Part shown: positions 25,977-33,627 of the stretch, one piece after another | Layout: each line of letters begins with the position of its first letter | Numbering within the stretch: position 1 is the first letter of the stretch | Source: JBAWXE01 sp037144255 | GTDB taxonomy: Bacteria; Bacteroidota; Bacteroidia; Chitinophagales; Chitinophagaceae | Length of the DNA: 64,000 nt | NCBI GenBank assembly: GCA_037144255.1 | Contig: JBAWXE010000005.1 | Location: 1-64,000 of the forward strand | Reading direction: 5' to 3' | Translations under genes and position numbers: made by a program | The notes under the pieces: generated by a model | What the model was told of the DNA's origin: nothing | What the model saw: only the letters and a program-made list of their open reading frames with translations | Databases searched by the model: none

Positions 25977-26279
25977 ATGCTAAAAAAGGATGCGCCCATA
26001 TTGAATAAACGGATATTCTGGGACGTAGATTTCAATACACTGGACTATGATAATAAAGCATCCTTTATTATAGAGCGGGTATTTGAACGAGGTGATGTGC
26101 CTGACATCAGAGCCTGCAGAAGGTACTATGGAGACCCGGTGATAAAAGAAGTACTGACCAATGCCAAATGGTTATCATTACCTGTGATATACCTTGGCTG
26201 TGCTATATTCAATAACGAGCTAAAGGACTATAAATGTTACAATATAGCACAGTCGAACCCGGCACACTGGAGATACTAA
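25977..26279 (+). CDS. DUF6922-type protein, probable orphan antitoxin-like gene
   Basis: A 100-aa cytoplasmic protein: start MLKKDAPILNKRIFWDVDFNTLDY, then a central FERGDVPDIRACRRYYG part and the end QSNPAHWRY. The FWDVDF opening and the PxHW end are typical of the DUF6922 family, which in Bacteroidota is often encoded just ahead of an AbiEii-like nucleotidyltransferase toxin. A TATTTTTG element (TAnnTTTG) at 25965-25972 lies only 4 nt before the ATG, so a very short leader or leaderless transcript is possible. Here only the first residues of a toxin gene follow (26234-26335). Its antitoxin role is inferred from that context. Confidence 0.65.
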   Translation: MLKKDAPILNKRIFWDVDFNTLDYDNKASFIIERVFERGDVPDIRACRRYYGDPVIKEVLTNAKWLSLPVIYLGCAIFNNELKDYKCYNIAQSNPAHWRY

Positions 26280-26335
26280 ATGAGTATATTGTTAGGCACG
26301 GATTAAAAATGATCTTGGATGCAAAGTCAGAATAA
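26234..26335 (+). pseudogene. Truncated start of an AbiEii/AbiGii-like nucleotidyltransferase toxin
   Basis: ATG at 26234 opens inside the end of the DUF6922 gene, in another frame, as is usual for such pairs. It reads MLQYSTVEPGTLEILNEYI. The TVEPxTLELL opening is characteristic of AbiEii-like toxins, which then run for 200 or more residues through a GGTALALxxGHR nucleotidyltransferase motif. Here the frame departs from the family after about 16 residues and stops at 26335 (33 aa). The toxin body has been lost, probably by deletion or replacement by the AT-rich genes that follow. Confidence 0.65.
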
Positions 26336-26347
26336 ATAGAACTAGCG

Positions 26348-26923
26348 ATGAAATTAAAATACTATACACATTTTTATAAGCTTGATGATATCACTTGTCG
26401 AAGATATCTCGATATAAAAACGGACAATTCTGAAAACACATCACATTCGCCCGATATCATTCTTATTTGTCTAAATCCTGGCAGTTGTAAAAGTGACATA
26501 TTAAATAAAGAAATTGAATTAACAAAAACTGATCCAACAATAAGTAGAATTAGCAAATTGATTGGAATTGGTGATATAAAGTATATACGCCTATTAAATT
26601 TATCCGACATTAAAGACCCTTTCAGTGAACGTTTTTTCAACAATCCACATATCAAAACCAATAAGAAGCACTCAATATTTTCAGATTGCAATAAGAATAT
26701 TTTGAAAGATTTAGTACTTACAAATAGTAAGGTTTTGCTGGCATGGGGTGTAAATGATAAAAATAAAGAACTAGCCGAAATGGCATTCAAAGCTTTGAAA
26801 GAAATATCAGTAAAAATATTGAATGAGAATGAACCTTATTATCATCCTTTGAAAAGATTTACAAAAGAGAAGCCAGAGGAGTCGTGGTTTGAACAAACAA
26901 AAAAAGTACTACTAAATAATTAA
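26348..26923 (+). CDS. DUF1643 family protein
   Basis: A 191-aa cytoplasmic protein with the DUF1643 pattern: IILICLNPGS near residue 37, then TKTDPTISRISKLI near 58-71, YIRLLNLSDIKDPF near 79-92, a late VLLAWGVND near 133 and YYHPL near 165. Family members have an uncharacterised nucleotide- or DNA-associated fold and often occur in prophages and accessory regions. The gene is clearly more AT-rich than its chromosomal neighbours. It is followed by a 90-aa unknown 15 bp later, so the two form a small unit, inserted next to a truncated toxin gene. Confidence 0.7.
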   Translation: MKLKYYTHFYKLDDITCRRYLDIKTDNSENTSHSPDIILICLNPGSCKSDILNKEIELTKTDPTISRISKLIGIGDIKYIRLLNLSDIKDPFSERFFNNPHIKTNKKHSIFSDCNKNILKDLVLTNSKVLLAWGVNDKNKELAEMAFKALKEISVKILNENEPYYHPLKRFTKEKPEESWFEQTKKVLLNN

Positions 26924-26938
26924 ACAACACTAAATATT

Positions 26939-27211
26939 ATGGAAAGAATTGTTACTATATCATCGATAACTATTGACTTGGAACGTCTACGTTCTATAAA
27001 ACTTAATAATTATAGTGAATTAGGAGAAACAAACATACTAACAATCGAATACAATTCAAGGCTAGAATATTTACAAAATCCATTTACAAATGAAATAGAA
27101 CAGACCATTATTGTTGATACAATAACTAAAGAATATCCTGATTTTGAAACGGCAAAAGCATATCAGTTTGAGATACAAGAAATATGGAACGAGTACTTAC
27201 AGAATAAATGA
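26939..27211 (+). CDS. Small protein of unknown function paired with DUF1643
   Basis: A 90-aa acidic protein without signal or membrane segment, with alternating strands (ITIDLERLRSIKL; TNILTIEYNSRLEYL) and a C-terminal helix (FETAKAYQFEIQEIWNEYL). It starts 15 bp after the DUF1643 stop on the same strand and shares its AT-rich composition, so it was probably acquired with it. No family recognised. Confidence 0.55.
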   Translation: MERIVTISSITIDLERLRSIKLNNYSELGETNILTIEYNSRLEYLQNPFTNEIEQTIIVDTITKEYPDFETAKAYQFEIQEIWNEYLQNK

Positions 27212-27262
27212 ATATTGGGGCAGGGATAGCAAATTTTTGCCAGTGTGTGATAGTAGATTTTA

Positions 27263-27757
27263 TCAAAACAGCGGGAATTCTTTACCTTTTTTATTTCCAA
27301 TATCAATATGTGAATGATAATTTTGAGTATTTGGTGCCCAGTCAAAATAAACACCAGCATTACCCTTAACTATTTCATCTTCTTGGCTTTTTGTAATAGA
27401 GAGTCTCTGTTCATATATTTTTCTTGGCTGACAATTTACTGTTTCAATAAACACTTGTAAAATATATTCGCCTGAAATAAAATCATAGCTAATGCCATCT
27501 TTAGGCAATAGAAAATGATGATTGTATGCAACTCCTTGTTTATCAACAAAAAGGCCACTGCCTCTCACCAGTTTTGTATCACCATATACCCAAACATTAA
27601 AATTCTGAATTGATTCACCTCTTTGAAGACGCACAAACATATTTTGAACATATTGTCCACTCTCTGATGTACTATATAGTAAAGTGCGAATAAAATCTTT
27701 CTTCTCAACATTACTTATGCCATCAGGGCCGAAGAAAATGACCGTTGGTCTTGTCAT
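27263..27757 (-). CDS. Membrane-anchored protein interrupted by an in-frame TGA (downstream part)
   Basis: The 164-aa reading frame starts MTRPTVIFFGPDGISN. The same frame continues upstream: from ATG at 27850 it encodes MTSLSLLISLLAFIISAYTF, a clear hydrophobic anchor, then TGA at 27790-27788, then LTKIKKGVVEM directly into this frame. The whole gene would be 27263-27850 (195 aa) with one stop, probably a Trp codon (TGG) changed to TGA in YTF(W)LTK. Related proteins keep an N-terminal helix before a similar xxMTRPTVIFFGPDG start. The downstream part could still be made from the internal ATG without its anchor. The function is unknown. Confidence 0.6.
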   Translation of the reverse strand: MTRPTVIFFGPDGISNVEKKDFIRTLLYSTSESGQYVQNMFVRLQRGESIQNFNVWVYGDTKLVRGSGLFVDKQGVAYNHHFLLPKDGISYDFISGEYILQVFIETVNCQPRKIYEQRLSITKSQEDEIVKGNAGVYFDWAPNTQNYHSHIDIGNKKGKEFPLF

Positions 27758-27907
27758 TTCTACAACACCTTTCTTAATCTTAGTAAGTCAAAAAGTATAT
27801 GCAGAAATAATAAAAGCTAATAATGATATTAAAAGAGAAAGGGATGTCATGTTAATAAGAATTTACAATAAATAAAGCTACGCCATTTATTAATACATAT
27901 TATCTCC

Positions 27908-28396
27908 CTACTTCTCCATCTCTCCCAGTCTTTCCAGTACTGTGTATACTATGGGGCAAATAAGGGAATTTTGTAGGGTGAGTGGTACACGTTTCAGTAG
28001 TACATCTTCATTGGTATAAGGGTAGCGGGCACAGTCGCTGGGGCGGTCGTCGTATATATTGCAGGTATTATCTTCTGCCAGAAAAGGACATGGTGAACGC
28101 TTGGTAACATAATCGCCTTCGCTATCCAGTTTCAGATACGTATCTACCAGTTGGCCTTCCTTCATGCCCAGGCTTTTGGCAATGCGGCGTATATCCGGTT
28201 GTTTGAAACGGGGAGAATGATTCTTACAACAGTTGGCACAAGAGAGGCAATCTATCTGTGCAAAGGCTTCCTCATTGAGATCGGGCAGGGCACGCAGCAT
28301 TTTGTTCTTATTGCCACGCTCCAGCATATACTTGTATGCTTTCTGTTTCTCTTTGGATAGTTTCTCCCAATCTTCGGGTAATGCCATTGTATACAA
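27908..28396 (-). CDS. YkgJ-type cysteine cluster protein
   Basis: A 162-aa cytoplasmic protein. It carries the Cys cluster of this family: CLSCANCCKNHSP near residues 50-62, CPFLAEDNTCNIYDDRPSDC near 98-117, and a further Cys in SLICPIVYTV near the end. These residues probably bind Fe-S or zinc (UPF0153/CxxCxxCC). The length is normal. It is downstream of parAB but separated from it by a strong terminator. A second family member lies at 45428. Substrate and role are unknown. Confidence 0.85.
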   Translation of the reverse strand: MYTMALPEDWEKLSKEKQKAYKYMLERGNKNKMLRALPDLNEEAFAQIDCLSCANCCKNHSPRFKQPDIRRIAKSLGMKEGQLVDTYLKLDSEGDYVTKRSPCPFLAEDNTCNIYDDRPSDCARYPYTNEDVLLKRVPLTLQNSLICPIVYTVLERLGEMEK

Positions 28397-28414
28397 TTGT
28401 AAAAATCTACTTTA

Positions 28415-28439
28415 TAAAAAAGGGCTGCAAACAGCCCTT
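28415..28439 (-). terminator. Intrinsic terminator of parA-parB
   Basis: An 8-bp stem (AAGGGCTG at 28420-28427 with CAGCCCTT at 28432-28439, loop of 4) with an A-run to the left, i.e. a T-run after the hairpin on the minus strand. It lies 13 bp past the parB stop. Confidence 0.85.
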
Positions 28440-28451
28440 GAAAAAATCCTA

Positions 28452-29369
28452 TTACATATTCATTTGCTCCATGATCCTTTCCAGATCCTGATCGTTATAA
28501 AACTCTATGGTGATGGTACCCTTGCCATTCTTCTTTCTGTCCAGTTTCACTTTGGTAGAGAGGTGGGACGCCATGTTATCTTCTATGCGTTTGTATGCAG
28601 GTGGTATCTTGCCTACTACATGGTGTGGTACAGATGATTGTCTTTGTGTGAGCAGGTCCTTTACCAGTTTTTCTACCTGACGCACAGAGAGGCCTTTCTC
28701 CTGTGTTTCGCGGTATACATATAGTTGTTGGTCTATCTGCTCCAGGCCCAGTATAGCACGTGCATGGCCCATGCTGAGTTTGCCATCGCGCACAGCACGC
28801 TGAATATCGGGAGGTAATTTAAGTAAGCGCAGATAGTTGGCTACAGTGCTACGCTCTTTCTTCATACGGTCGGACACTTGTTCTTGTGTCAGGTCGCATT
28901 CGTCCATCAGGCGGCGATAGCTCATAGCTACTTCAATAGCGTTGAGGTCTTCGCGTTGCAAATTCTCCAGCAATGCCATTTCCAGCATTTCCTGATCATC
29001 GGCAGTGCGTATATAAGCAGGTATATCTTTCAGTCCGGCCAACTTAGATGCGCGCCAGCGACGTTCACCCGAAATGAGCTGATAATGGGTAGCATCTAAT
29101 TTCACCACAGTAACAGGCTGTATGATATCGTGCAGTTTGATACTGGCAGCGAGTTCTCTTAAAGCCTGCTCATCGAAATCGTGACGAGGTTGTTTAGGGT
29201 TTACCTGAATATGGTCTACAGGAATACGACTGATGGAACCTGAGTTTTGACCGGATACAGCAGGCACACCCTCTGATGTAGCACTTGTACCTTTCAGCTC
29301 TTCATCGATGTTGTTCAGTAATGCACGGATACCTTTTCCCAAGGCCTGTTTTTTATTGGTCTGCGCCAT
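28452..29369 (-). CDS. parB: Chromosome-partitioning protein ParB
   Basis: A 305-aa DNA-binding CTPase that loads on parS sites near the origin. The N-terminal CTPase domain has NPKQPRHDFDEQALRELAAS near 60-78 and the GERRWRASKLAG motif near 106. A helix-turn-helix follows (LTQEQVSDRMKKERSTVANYLRLLKLP, near residues 147-173), then a dimer domain. The ATG at 29369 is chosen over a TTG at 29384 since it gives the family start ALGKGIRALL after a few residues. Its start overlaps the 3' end of parA by 17 bp, i.e. the two are translationally coupled. No parS copy was noticed in this window. Confidence 0.95.
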   Translation of the reverse strand: MAQTNKKQALGKGIRALLNNIDEELKGTSATSEGVPAVSGQNSGSISRIPVDHIQVNPKQPRHDFDEQALRELAASIKLHDIIQPVTVVKLDATHYQLISGERRWRASKLAGLKDIPAYIRTADDQEMLEMALLENLQREDLNAIEVAMSYRRLMDECDLTQEQVSDRMKKERSTVANYLRLLKLPPDIQRAVRDGKLSMGHARAILGLEQIDQQLYVYRETQEKGLSVRQVEKLVKDLLTQRQSSVPHHVVGKIPPAYKRIEDNMASHLSTKVKLDRKKNGKGTITIEFYNDQDLERIMEQMNM

Positions 29370-30177
29370 GCTCGTCTGTTTCAAATATTTTATCCTCGTT
29401 CTTAATTTTGGTCATATTGTTCTTCTGCAAAATCTCCTTGGCCATGTTCAGATAATTGACAGCACCGGTGCTTTCAGCATCATACATAAGCGCAGGTTTA
29501 CCAAAGCTAGGAGCCTCTCCCAGACGGGTATTGCGGTGTATGATGGTATTGAAAACCAGATCTCCAAAGTGATTTTTGATCTCCTCTACTACCTGATTGG
29601 ATAAGCGCAAACGACCATCGTACATGGTCATAAGTATACCTTCTATTTCCAGTTCTGTATTGATACGCGTCTGTACTATTTTGATAGTATTGAGCAATTT
29701 GCCCAAACCTTCTAATGCGAAATATTCGCACTGTACAGGTATGATAACACTATCTGCAGCGGTAAGAGAATTCACTGTTATCAAACCTAATGATGGAGAA
29801 CAATCGATGATGATGAAATCAAAATTCTTACGTTGTTCATCCAGCGCATGACGCATGATGTGTTCGCGATTAGGATGATTGATCAATTCTATCTCAGCAC
29901 CTACCAGATCGAGATGCGAAGGCAACAAGAATAGGTTAGGTGTTTCTGTTTCCAGTATCACTTGCGATGTAGGTGTATCATTGACCATACAATCGTACAA
30001 ACTGACCTGTATATTCTTGAGATCGAAACCATTACCAGTGGTACTGTTGGCCTGAGGGTCAGCATCTACCAATAAGGTCTTATATTCCAACACAGCCAGA
30101 CTCGCTGCTACATTGATCGCAGTTGTGGTCTTTCCTACTCCACCTTTCTGATTTGCTATTGCTATTACTTTCGACAT
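29353..30177 (-). CDS. parA: Chromosome-partitioning ATPase ParA/Soj
   Basis: A 274-aa Walker-type ATPase. The deviant Walker A is KGGVGKTTTAINVA (residues 11-24), DADPQANSTTG is near 39-49, and IIDCSPSLGLITVNSLTAAD is near 123-142. It acts with ParB on the nucleoid to separate chromosome origins. A conserved gene pair with parB. Start ATG at 30177. The C-terminal tail is acidic and a little longer than in most Soj proteins. Confidence 0.96.
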   Translation of the reverse strand: MSKVIAIANQKGGVGKTTTAINVAASLAVLEYKTLLVDADPQANSTTGNGFDLKNIQVSLYDCMVNDTPTSQVILETETPNLFLLPSHLDLVGAEIELINHPNREHIMRHALDEQRKNFDFIIIDCSPSLGLITVNSLTAADSVIIPVQCEYFALEGLGKLLNTIKIVQTRINTELEIEGILMTMYDGRLRLSNQVVEEIKNHFGDLVFNTIIHRNTRLGEAPSFGKPALMYDAESTGAVNYLNMAKEILQKNNMTKIKNEDKIFETDEHGADQ

Positions 30178-30532
30178 TTCTTTTTATTGACCTATCCTTT
30201 TATAAGGTACACAATTCTTTTACATCTGCACTACAACGATAAGCTATGTACCTATAGGGACAAATTCCTGAAAACCGATAGCTAAATGACTTAGAACAAA
30301 AATGCCTGTAATATGTTTATACAAGCAATGTTGCCTGCCAAAAAGCTAGTTCTTACAAAAATAACGTAGAAGAATGACTTTTACCGGCTTAATACCCGAA
30401 TGTGGAAAACGATTAGGATGGGTTACGTATATTAAAAATATATGCATTATTAATTTTTAAGTATTAAGGTTCTCAATAACAGTATTTGATTTTATAGAGC
30501 CGGGGCATAGGTAGGTATGAGAGTAAAGCCTT
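30178..30532. other. 355-bp gap between parA and the FMN reductase gene
   Basis: AT-rich and without a supported gene. It should hold the promoter of parA. A TACCTTAT near 30205-30212 (minus strand) is a weak -7 candidate. No clear parS palindrome, tRNA or terminator was recognised. Confidence 0.5.
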
Positions 30533-30540
30533 TACCTTTG
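30533..30540 (+). promoter_or_regulatory. -7 element of the FMN reductase/phosphoesterase unit
   Basis: A perfect TACCTTTG (TAnnTTTG) 15 nt before the ATG at 30556. No good upstream TTTG was seen at the right spacing, so the call rests on this half-site. Confidence 0.5.
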
Positions 30541-30555
30541 CGCCTTATGTAAAAG

Positions 30556-31062
30556 ATGGCAATGATCACTATTATCTCCGGTACGAACCGAAAAGAAAGT
30601 ATGACGCTAAGAGTGGCACAAGTGTACCTACAGCTAATGAAAGCCAAAGGAGCAGATGTGCAATTACTGTCGCTGGAAGACCTGAATGTATGGGAGCGGG
30701 GCCAGCAATTACTGGCAGCAGAGCAGCAATACCTGATACCTGCGGAGAAATTTGTTTTCGTAATGCCGGAATATAATGGCAGCATACCTGGTATACTGAA
30801 ACTGCTGATGGACAATAGCGACATCCAAAAATGCTGGTGGCACAAAAAGGCCATGTTGGTAGGTGTAGCAGATGGCAGAGCAGGCAACCTACGCGGGCTG
30901 GATCATATGACCAATATATTGCATTACCTGAAAGTACATGTACTGTACAACAAGATACCTTTATCGCGCATCAATAGTGAGATAGATAAAGATGGGAATC
31001 TGTTGCATGCAGCTACTACCAAAGCCATAGAAGAGCAAATAGCTGAATTCTTACAATTCTAA
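30556..31062 (+). CDS. NAD(P)H-dependent FMN reductase
   Basis: A 168-aa flavodoxin-like protein. It has IISGTNRKESMTLRVA near residues 5-20 (phosphate loop for FMN) and FVMPEYNGSIPGILKLLMD near 72-90 (the PEYNGS signature of the SsuE/azoreductase-like family). It reduces FMN or quinone-type acceptors with NAD(P)H in the cytosol. Full length for the family. It starts a two-gene unit with a membrane metallophosphoesterase 16 bp downstream. Confidence 0.9.
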   Translation: MAMITIISGTNRKESMTLRVAQVYLQLMKAKGADVQLLSLEDLNVWERGQQLLAAEQQYLIPAEKFVFVMPEYNGSIPGILKLLMDNSDIQKCWWHKKAMLVGVADGRAGNLRGLDHMTNILHYLKVHVLYNKIPLSRINSEIDKDGNLLHAATTKAIEEQIAEFLQF

Positions 31063-31078
31063 TTCATTCTCAATAAGC

Positions 31079-32335
31079 ATGTGGAAAAGATTACTGATAG
31101 TACTGGGCATTGTAGCACTGGCAGAATATTATAGTTTCATAGTAGTAAGGACTGTAGCACGTAGCCTGCCCGGAAACTGGCGTGAGGCGGTAATGGCCTT
31201 GTACATAACACTAAGCCTGTCTACATGGTTGGGCATTTTGTTTTTCAGGCAGATCAACTGGGCAGGTATCCCACACCTGTTGCGCAACGTTTACATAGCT
31301 TTTACTTTGGGTTTTGTAGTAGGCAAGGTATTGATACTACTGGTGATGCTGATAGATGAACTACGCAGACTGAGCACTTGGATATACCAGTATTTCAGGC
31401 CACAGGTTGAGACAGGATTGACCACTGCACAGCAAGGTACCGGTATACCGCGTTCTGCATTTTTATCGAGAGTGGCATTGTTACTAGGTGCGGGTGTACT
31501 TACAGGTTTTGTATATGGTATCACTAATAGGTATAACTATAAAGTAAGAAGAACTAAAATAAAATTCCCTGCGCTACCCGATGCTTTCAGGGGCTTGAAG
31601 ATCGTGCAGATATCAGATATACATACAGGTAGTTTTGATAATCATGAAGCTGTGGGGCAAGGCATACAAAAAGTACTGGATGAAAAACCCGACATCATAT
31701 TATTCACCGGCGATCTGGTAAATAATATGGCACACGAAGTAGATGCAAAATATCAGGAGATATTCTCTCGCCTGAAAGCACCTTTGGGTGTATACTCAGT
31801 ACTGGGCAATCATGACTATGGAGACTATATGCATTGGGGATCCATAGAGGAGAAAAAGAAGAATCTGGAAGATGTAAAGGAAGTACATGCAGTTATGGGC
31901 TGGAGACTATTGATCAATGAGCATGTGCTGTTGCAAAAAGGAGAACAAACTATTGCATTGATAGGTATAGAGAATTGGGGAGCGAAAGGTAATTTCTCTC
32001 GTTATGGTGATATGCAAAAAGCCTATGCCGGATTGCCTGAAAAGAATATCCCTTTCCAGATACTAATGTCGCACGACCCTTCTCATTGGGATGCACAGGT
32101 AAGACCCTTGTACCCTAATGTAGATCTGACACTGAGTGGCCATACACATGGCATGCAGGTGGGTGTAGAAATACCGGGCATCAAATGGAGCCCTATCAAG
32201 TATATGTACCCACAGTGGGCCGGATTATATCAGAAAGACAAACAATACCTGTATGTGAACAGGGGATTTGGCTTCCTGGGTTATCCGGGACGACTAGGAA
32301 TACTACCTGAGATAACGGTTATTGAATTAGCGTAA
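31079..32335 (+). CDS. Membrane metallophosphoesterase (YaeI-like)
   Basis: A 418-aa inner-membrane protein. Four hydrophobic segments precede the catalytic domain (about residues 4-22, 36-56, 63-88 and 122-143). The calcineurin-like domain starts at FRGLKIVQISDIHTG (about 172) and has GDLVNN, GNHDYGD, a late SHDPSHW and LSGHTHGMQ, which together supply the two-metal site. Relatives cleave phosphodiesters, and YaeI acts on UDP-diacylglucosamine, but this substrate is not certain here. The catalytic part should face the side that follows the fourth helix. Confidence 0.85.
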   Translation: MWKRLLIVLGIVALAEYYSFIVVRTVARSLPGNWREAVMALYITLSLSTWLGILFFRQINWAGIPHLLRNVYIAFTLGFVVGKVLILLVMLIDELRRLSTWIYQYFRPQVETGLTTAQQGTGIPRSAFLSRVALLLGAGVLTGFVYGITNRYNYKVRRTKIKFPALPDAFRGLKIVQISDIHTGSFDNHEAVGQGIQKVLDEKPDIILFTGDLVNNMAHEVDAKYQEIFSRLKAPLGVYSVLGNHDYGDYMHWGSIEEKKKNLEDVKEVHAVMGWRLLINEHVLLQKGEQTIALIGIENWGAKGNFSRYGDMQKAYAGLPEKNIPFQILMSHDPSHWDAQVRPLYPNVDLTLSGHTHGMQVGVEIPGIKWSPIKYMYPQWAGLYQKDKQYLYVNRGFGFLGYPGRLGILPEITVIELA

Positions 32336-32527
32336 AGCCGCTTTTCTCAATAATTCGGCAACAGCTTCGGGGCGAGGTTGTAACAGATCGGTAGAAGCAT
32401 CTTGCAGTATTCCTTTCATTTCCTGCATCAGGACTCTAAGGTTTTTGCTCTCAAAATGACTTTGAGGCTTTTTTACGTTTTGGGTAATAGTCTTAGAGGA
32501 AAAAGTGGGATGTAAAGTTTTGTTCAT
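32327..32527 (-). CDS. Small conserved-looking protein, unknown
   Basis: A 66-aa protein from ATG 32527; its last three codons overlap the end of the convergent phosphoesterase gene by 9 bp. Soluble, basic start, then VLMQEMKGILQDAS and LQPRPEAVAELLRKAAL at the end, an amphipathic helical tail. The C-terminal PRPEAVxxLL pattern looks like that of other small Bacteroidota proteins, but no family name is known to me. Confidence 0.45.
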   Translation of the reverse strand: MNKTLHPTFSSKTITQNVKKPQSHFESKNLRVLMQEMKGILQDASTDLLQPRPEAVAELLRKAALR

Positions 32528-32665
32528 TCAGTTTATTTGTTTGGTATTAAAACGCTTGAATTTTCTGTTTATTGTACCTGAGAGCAAAAAAACACCCTAT
32601 AATATCATAACTTATTGTTAAGCAACTTTTTAGACTCAAAATCGTTAATAATCAAAGATCCATAC

Positions 32666-33580
32666 ATGAGCATTATAGGCATTACAGGTGGTACAGGTTT
32701 TGTGGGTAAGCATCTCAGTAATTTGCTTATATCGCAGGGGCATGAGCTTATAATATTTACCCGTAATCCAAGTAGTAAAAAGGACCAAAGGCAGATCAGT
32801 TATGCAAATTGGAATCTCGAAGAAAGGAAATGTGATGTGGCAGCATTGCAACAATTAGATGTAATGGTGCATTTGGCAGGTGAAGGTATAGCTGATAAAC
32901 GCTGGACAACTGAAAGAAAACAACAAATAGTTGACAGCCGGGTAAAGGGCACTCAATTTCTCAGTCAACAATTGATCGAACATGCTCCTCATTGTCATAC
33001 GTTTATAGCTGCATCGGCCACAGGATTTTATGGGCCGGACAATGGAGGCAAATCATTTACAGAAGATGCACTACCCTATAGTGATTTTCTGGGTGATACT
33101 TGCGCTCAATGGGAAGCAGCAACAATGAAAAACGCCGGCAAAATACGTACTGTCATCTTACGTTTTGGGATAGTATTGGGCAAAGAATGTGGTGCATTTC
33201 CAGCATTTGCCAAACCCATGTATATGGGTGTAATGCCTATACTAGGTTCGGGTAAACAGATAGTAAGCTGGATACATGTAGACGATCTAGCAGCTATGAT
33301 ATATAATACAATAACACATACCAGCATTGTGGGTATCTACAATGCAGTAGCACCGTATCCCGTTTCTCATAAGCAGCTGATGCATACCATAGCGCATATA
33401 ATGGGTGGCTGGAAATTACCCATATCGGTACCGGCAATTTTGTTGAAAATAGTTATCGGGGAGATGAGCATAGAAGTATTGAAAAGTTGTACTGTAAGTG
33501 CACAAAAAATGCTTGATACAGGATTTACTTTTCAGTATGATAAAATAGACAAGGCAGTAACAGCCATACTAGCCCAATAA
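32666..33580 (+). CDS. TIGR01777-family NAD(P)-dependent oxidoreductase (SDR39U1-like)
   Basis: A 304-aa extended short-chain dehydrogenase. The Rossmann motif is IGITGGTGFVGKHLS (residues 4-18). VMVHLAGEGIADKRWTTERK near 68-87 is typical of this family, as are AASATGFYGPDNGG and a SWIHVDDLAAMI segment. The ATG at 32666 is preferred to a TTG at 32615, which would add 17 unusual residues. Substrate unknown in most members. It ends at a bidirectional terminator shared with porV. Confidence 0.9.
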   Translation: MSIIGITGGTGFVGKHLSNLLISQGHELIIFTRNPSSKKDQRQISYANWNLEERKCDVAALQQLDVMVHLAGEGIADKRWTTERKQQIVDSRVKGTQFLSQQLIEHAPHCHTFIAASATGFYGPDNGGKSFTEDALPYSDFLGDTCAQWEAATMKNAGKIRTVILRFGIVLGKECGAFPAFAKPMYMGVMPILGSGKQIVSWIHVDDLAAMIYNTITHTSIVGIYNAVAPYPVSHKQLMHTIAHIMGGWKLPISVPAILLKIVIGEMSIEVLKSCTVSAQKMLDTGFTFQYDKIDKAVTAILAQ

Positions 33581-33611
33581 AAAAGCCCCGATTATTTCGG
33601 GGCTATTTTAT
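33578..33611. terminator. Bidirectional terminator between the TIGR01777 oxidoreductase gene and porV
   Basis: An 8-bp GC-rich stem (AGCCCCGA at 33584-33591 with TCGGGGCT at 33597-33604). A-run upstream and T-run downstream, so it works on both strands. It closes the rightward oxidoreductase gene and the leftward porV gene. Confidence 0.85.
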
Positions 33612-33627
33612 TGGAATATCTTGAATG

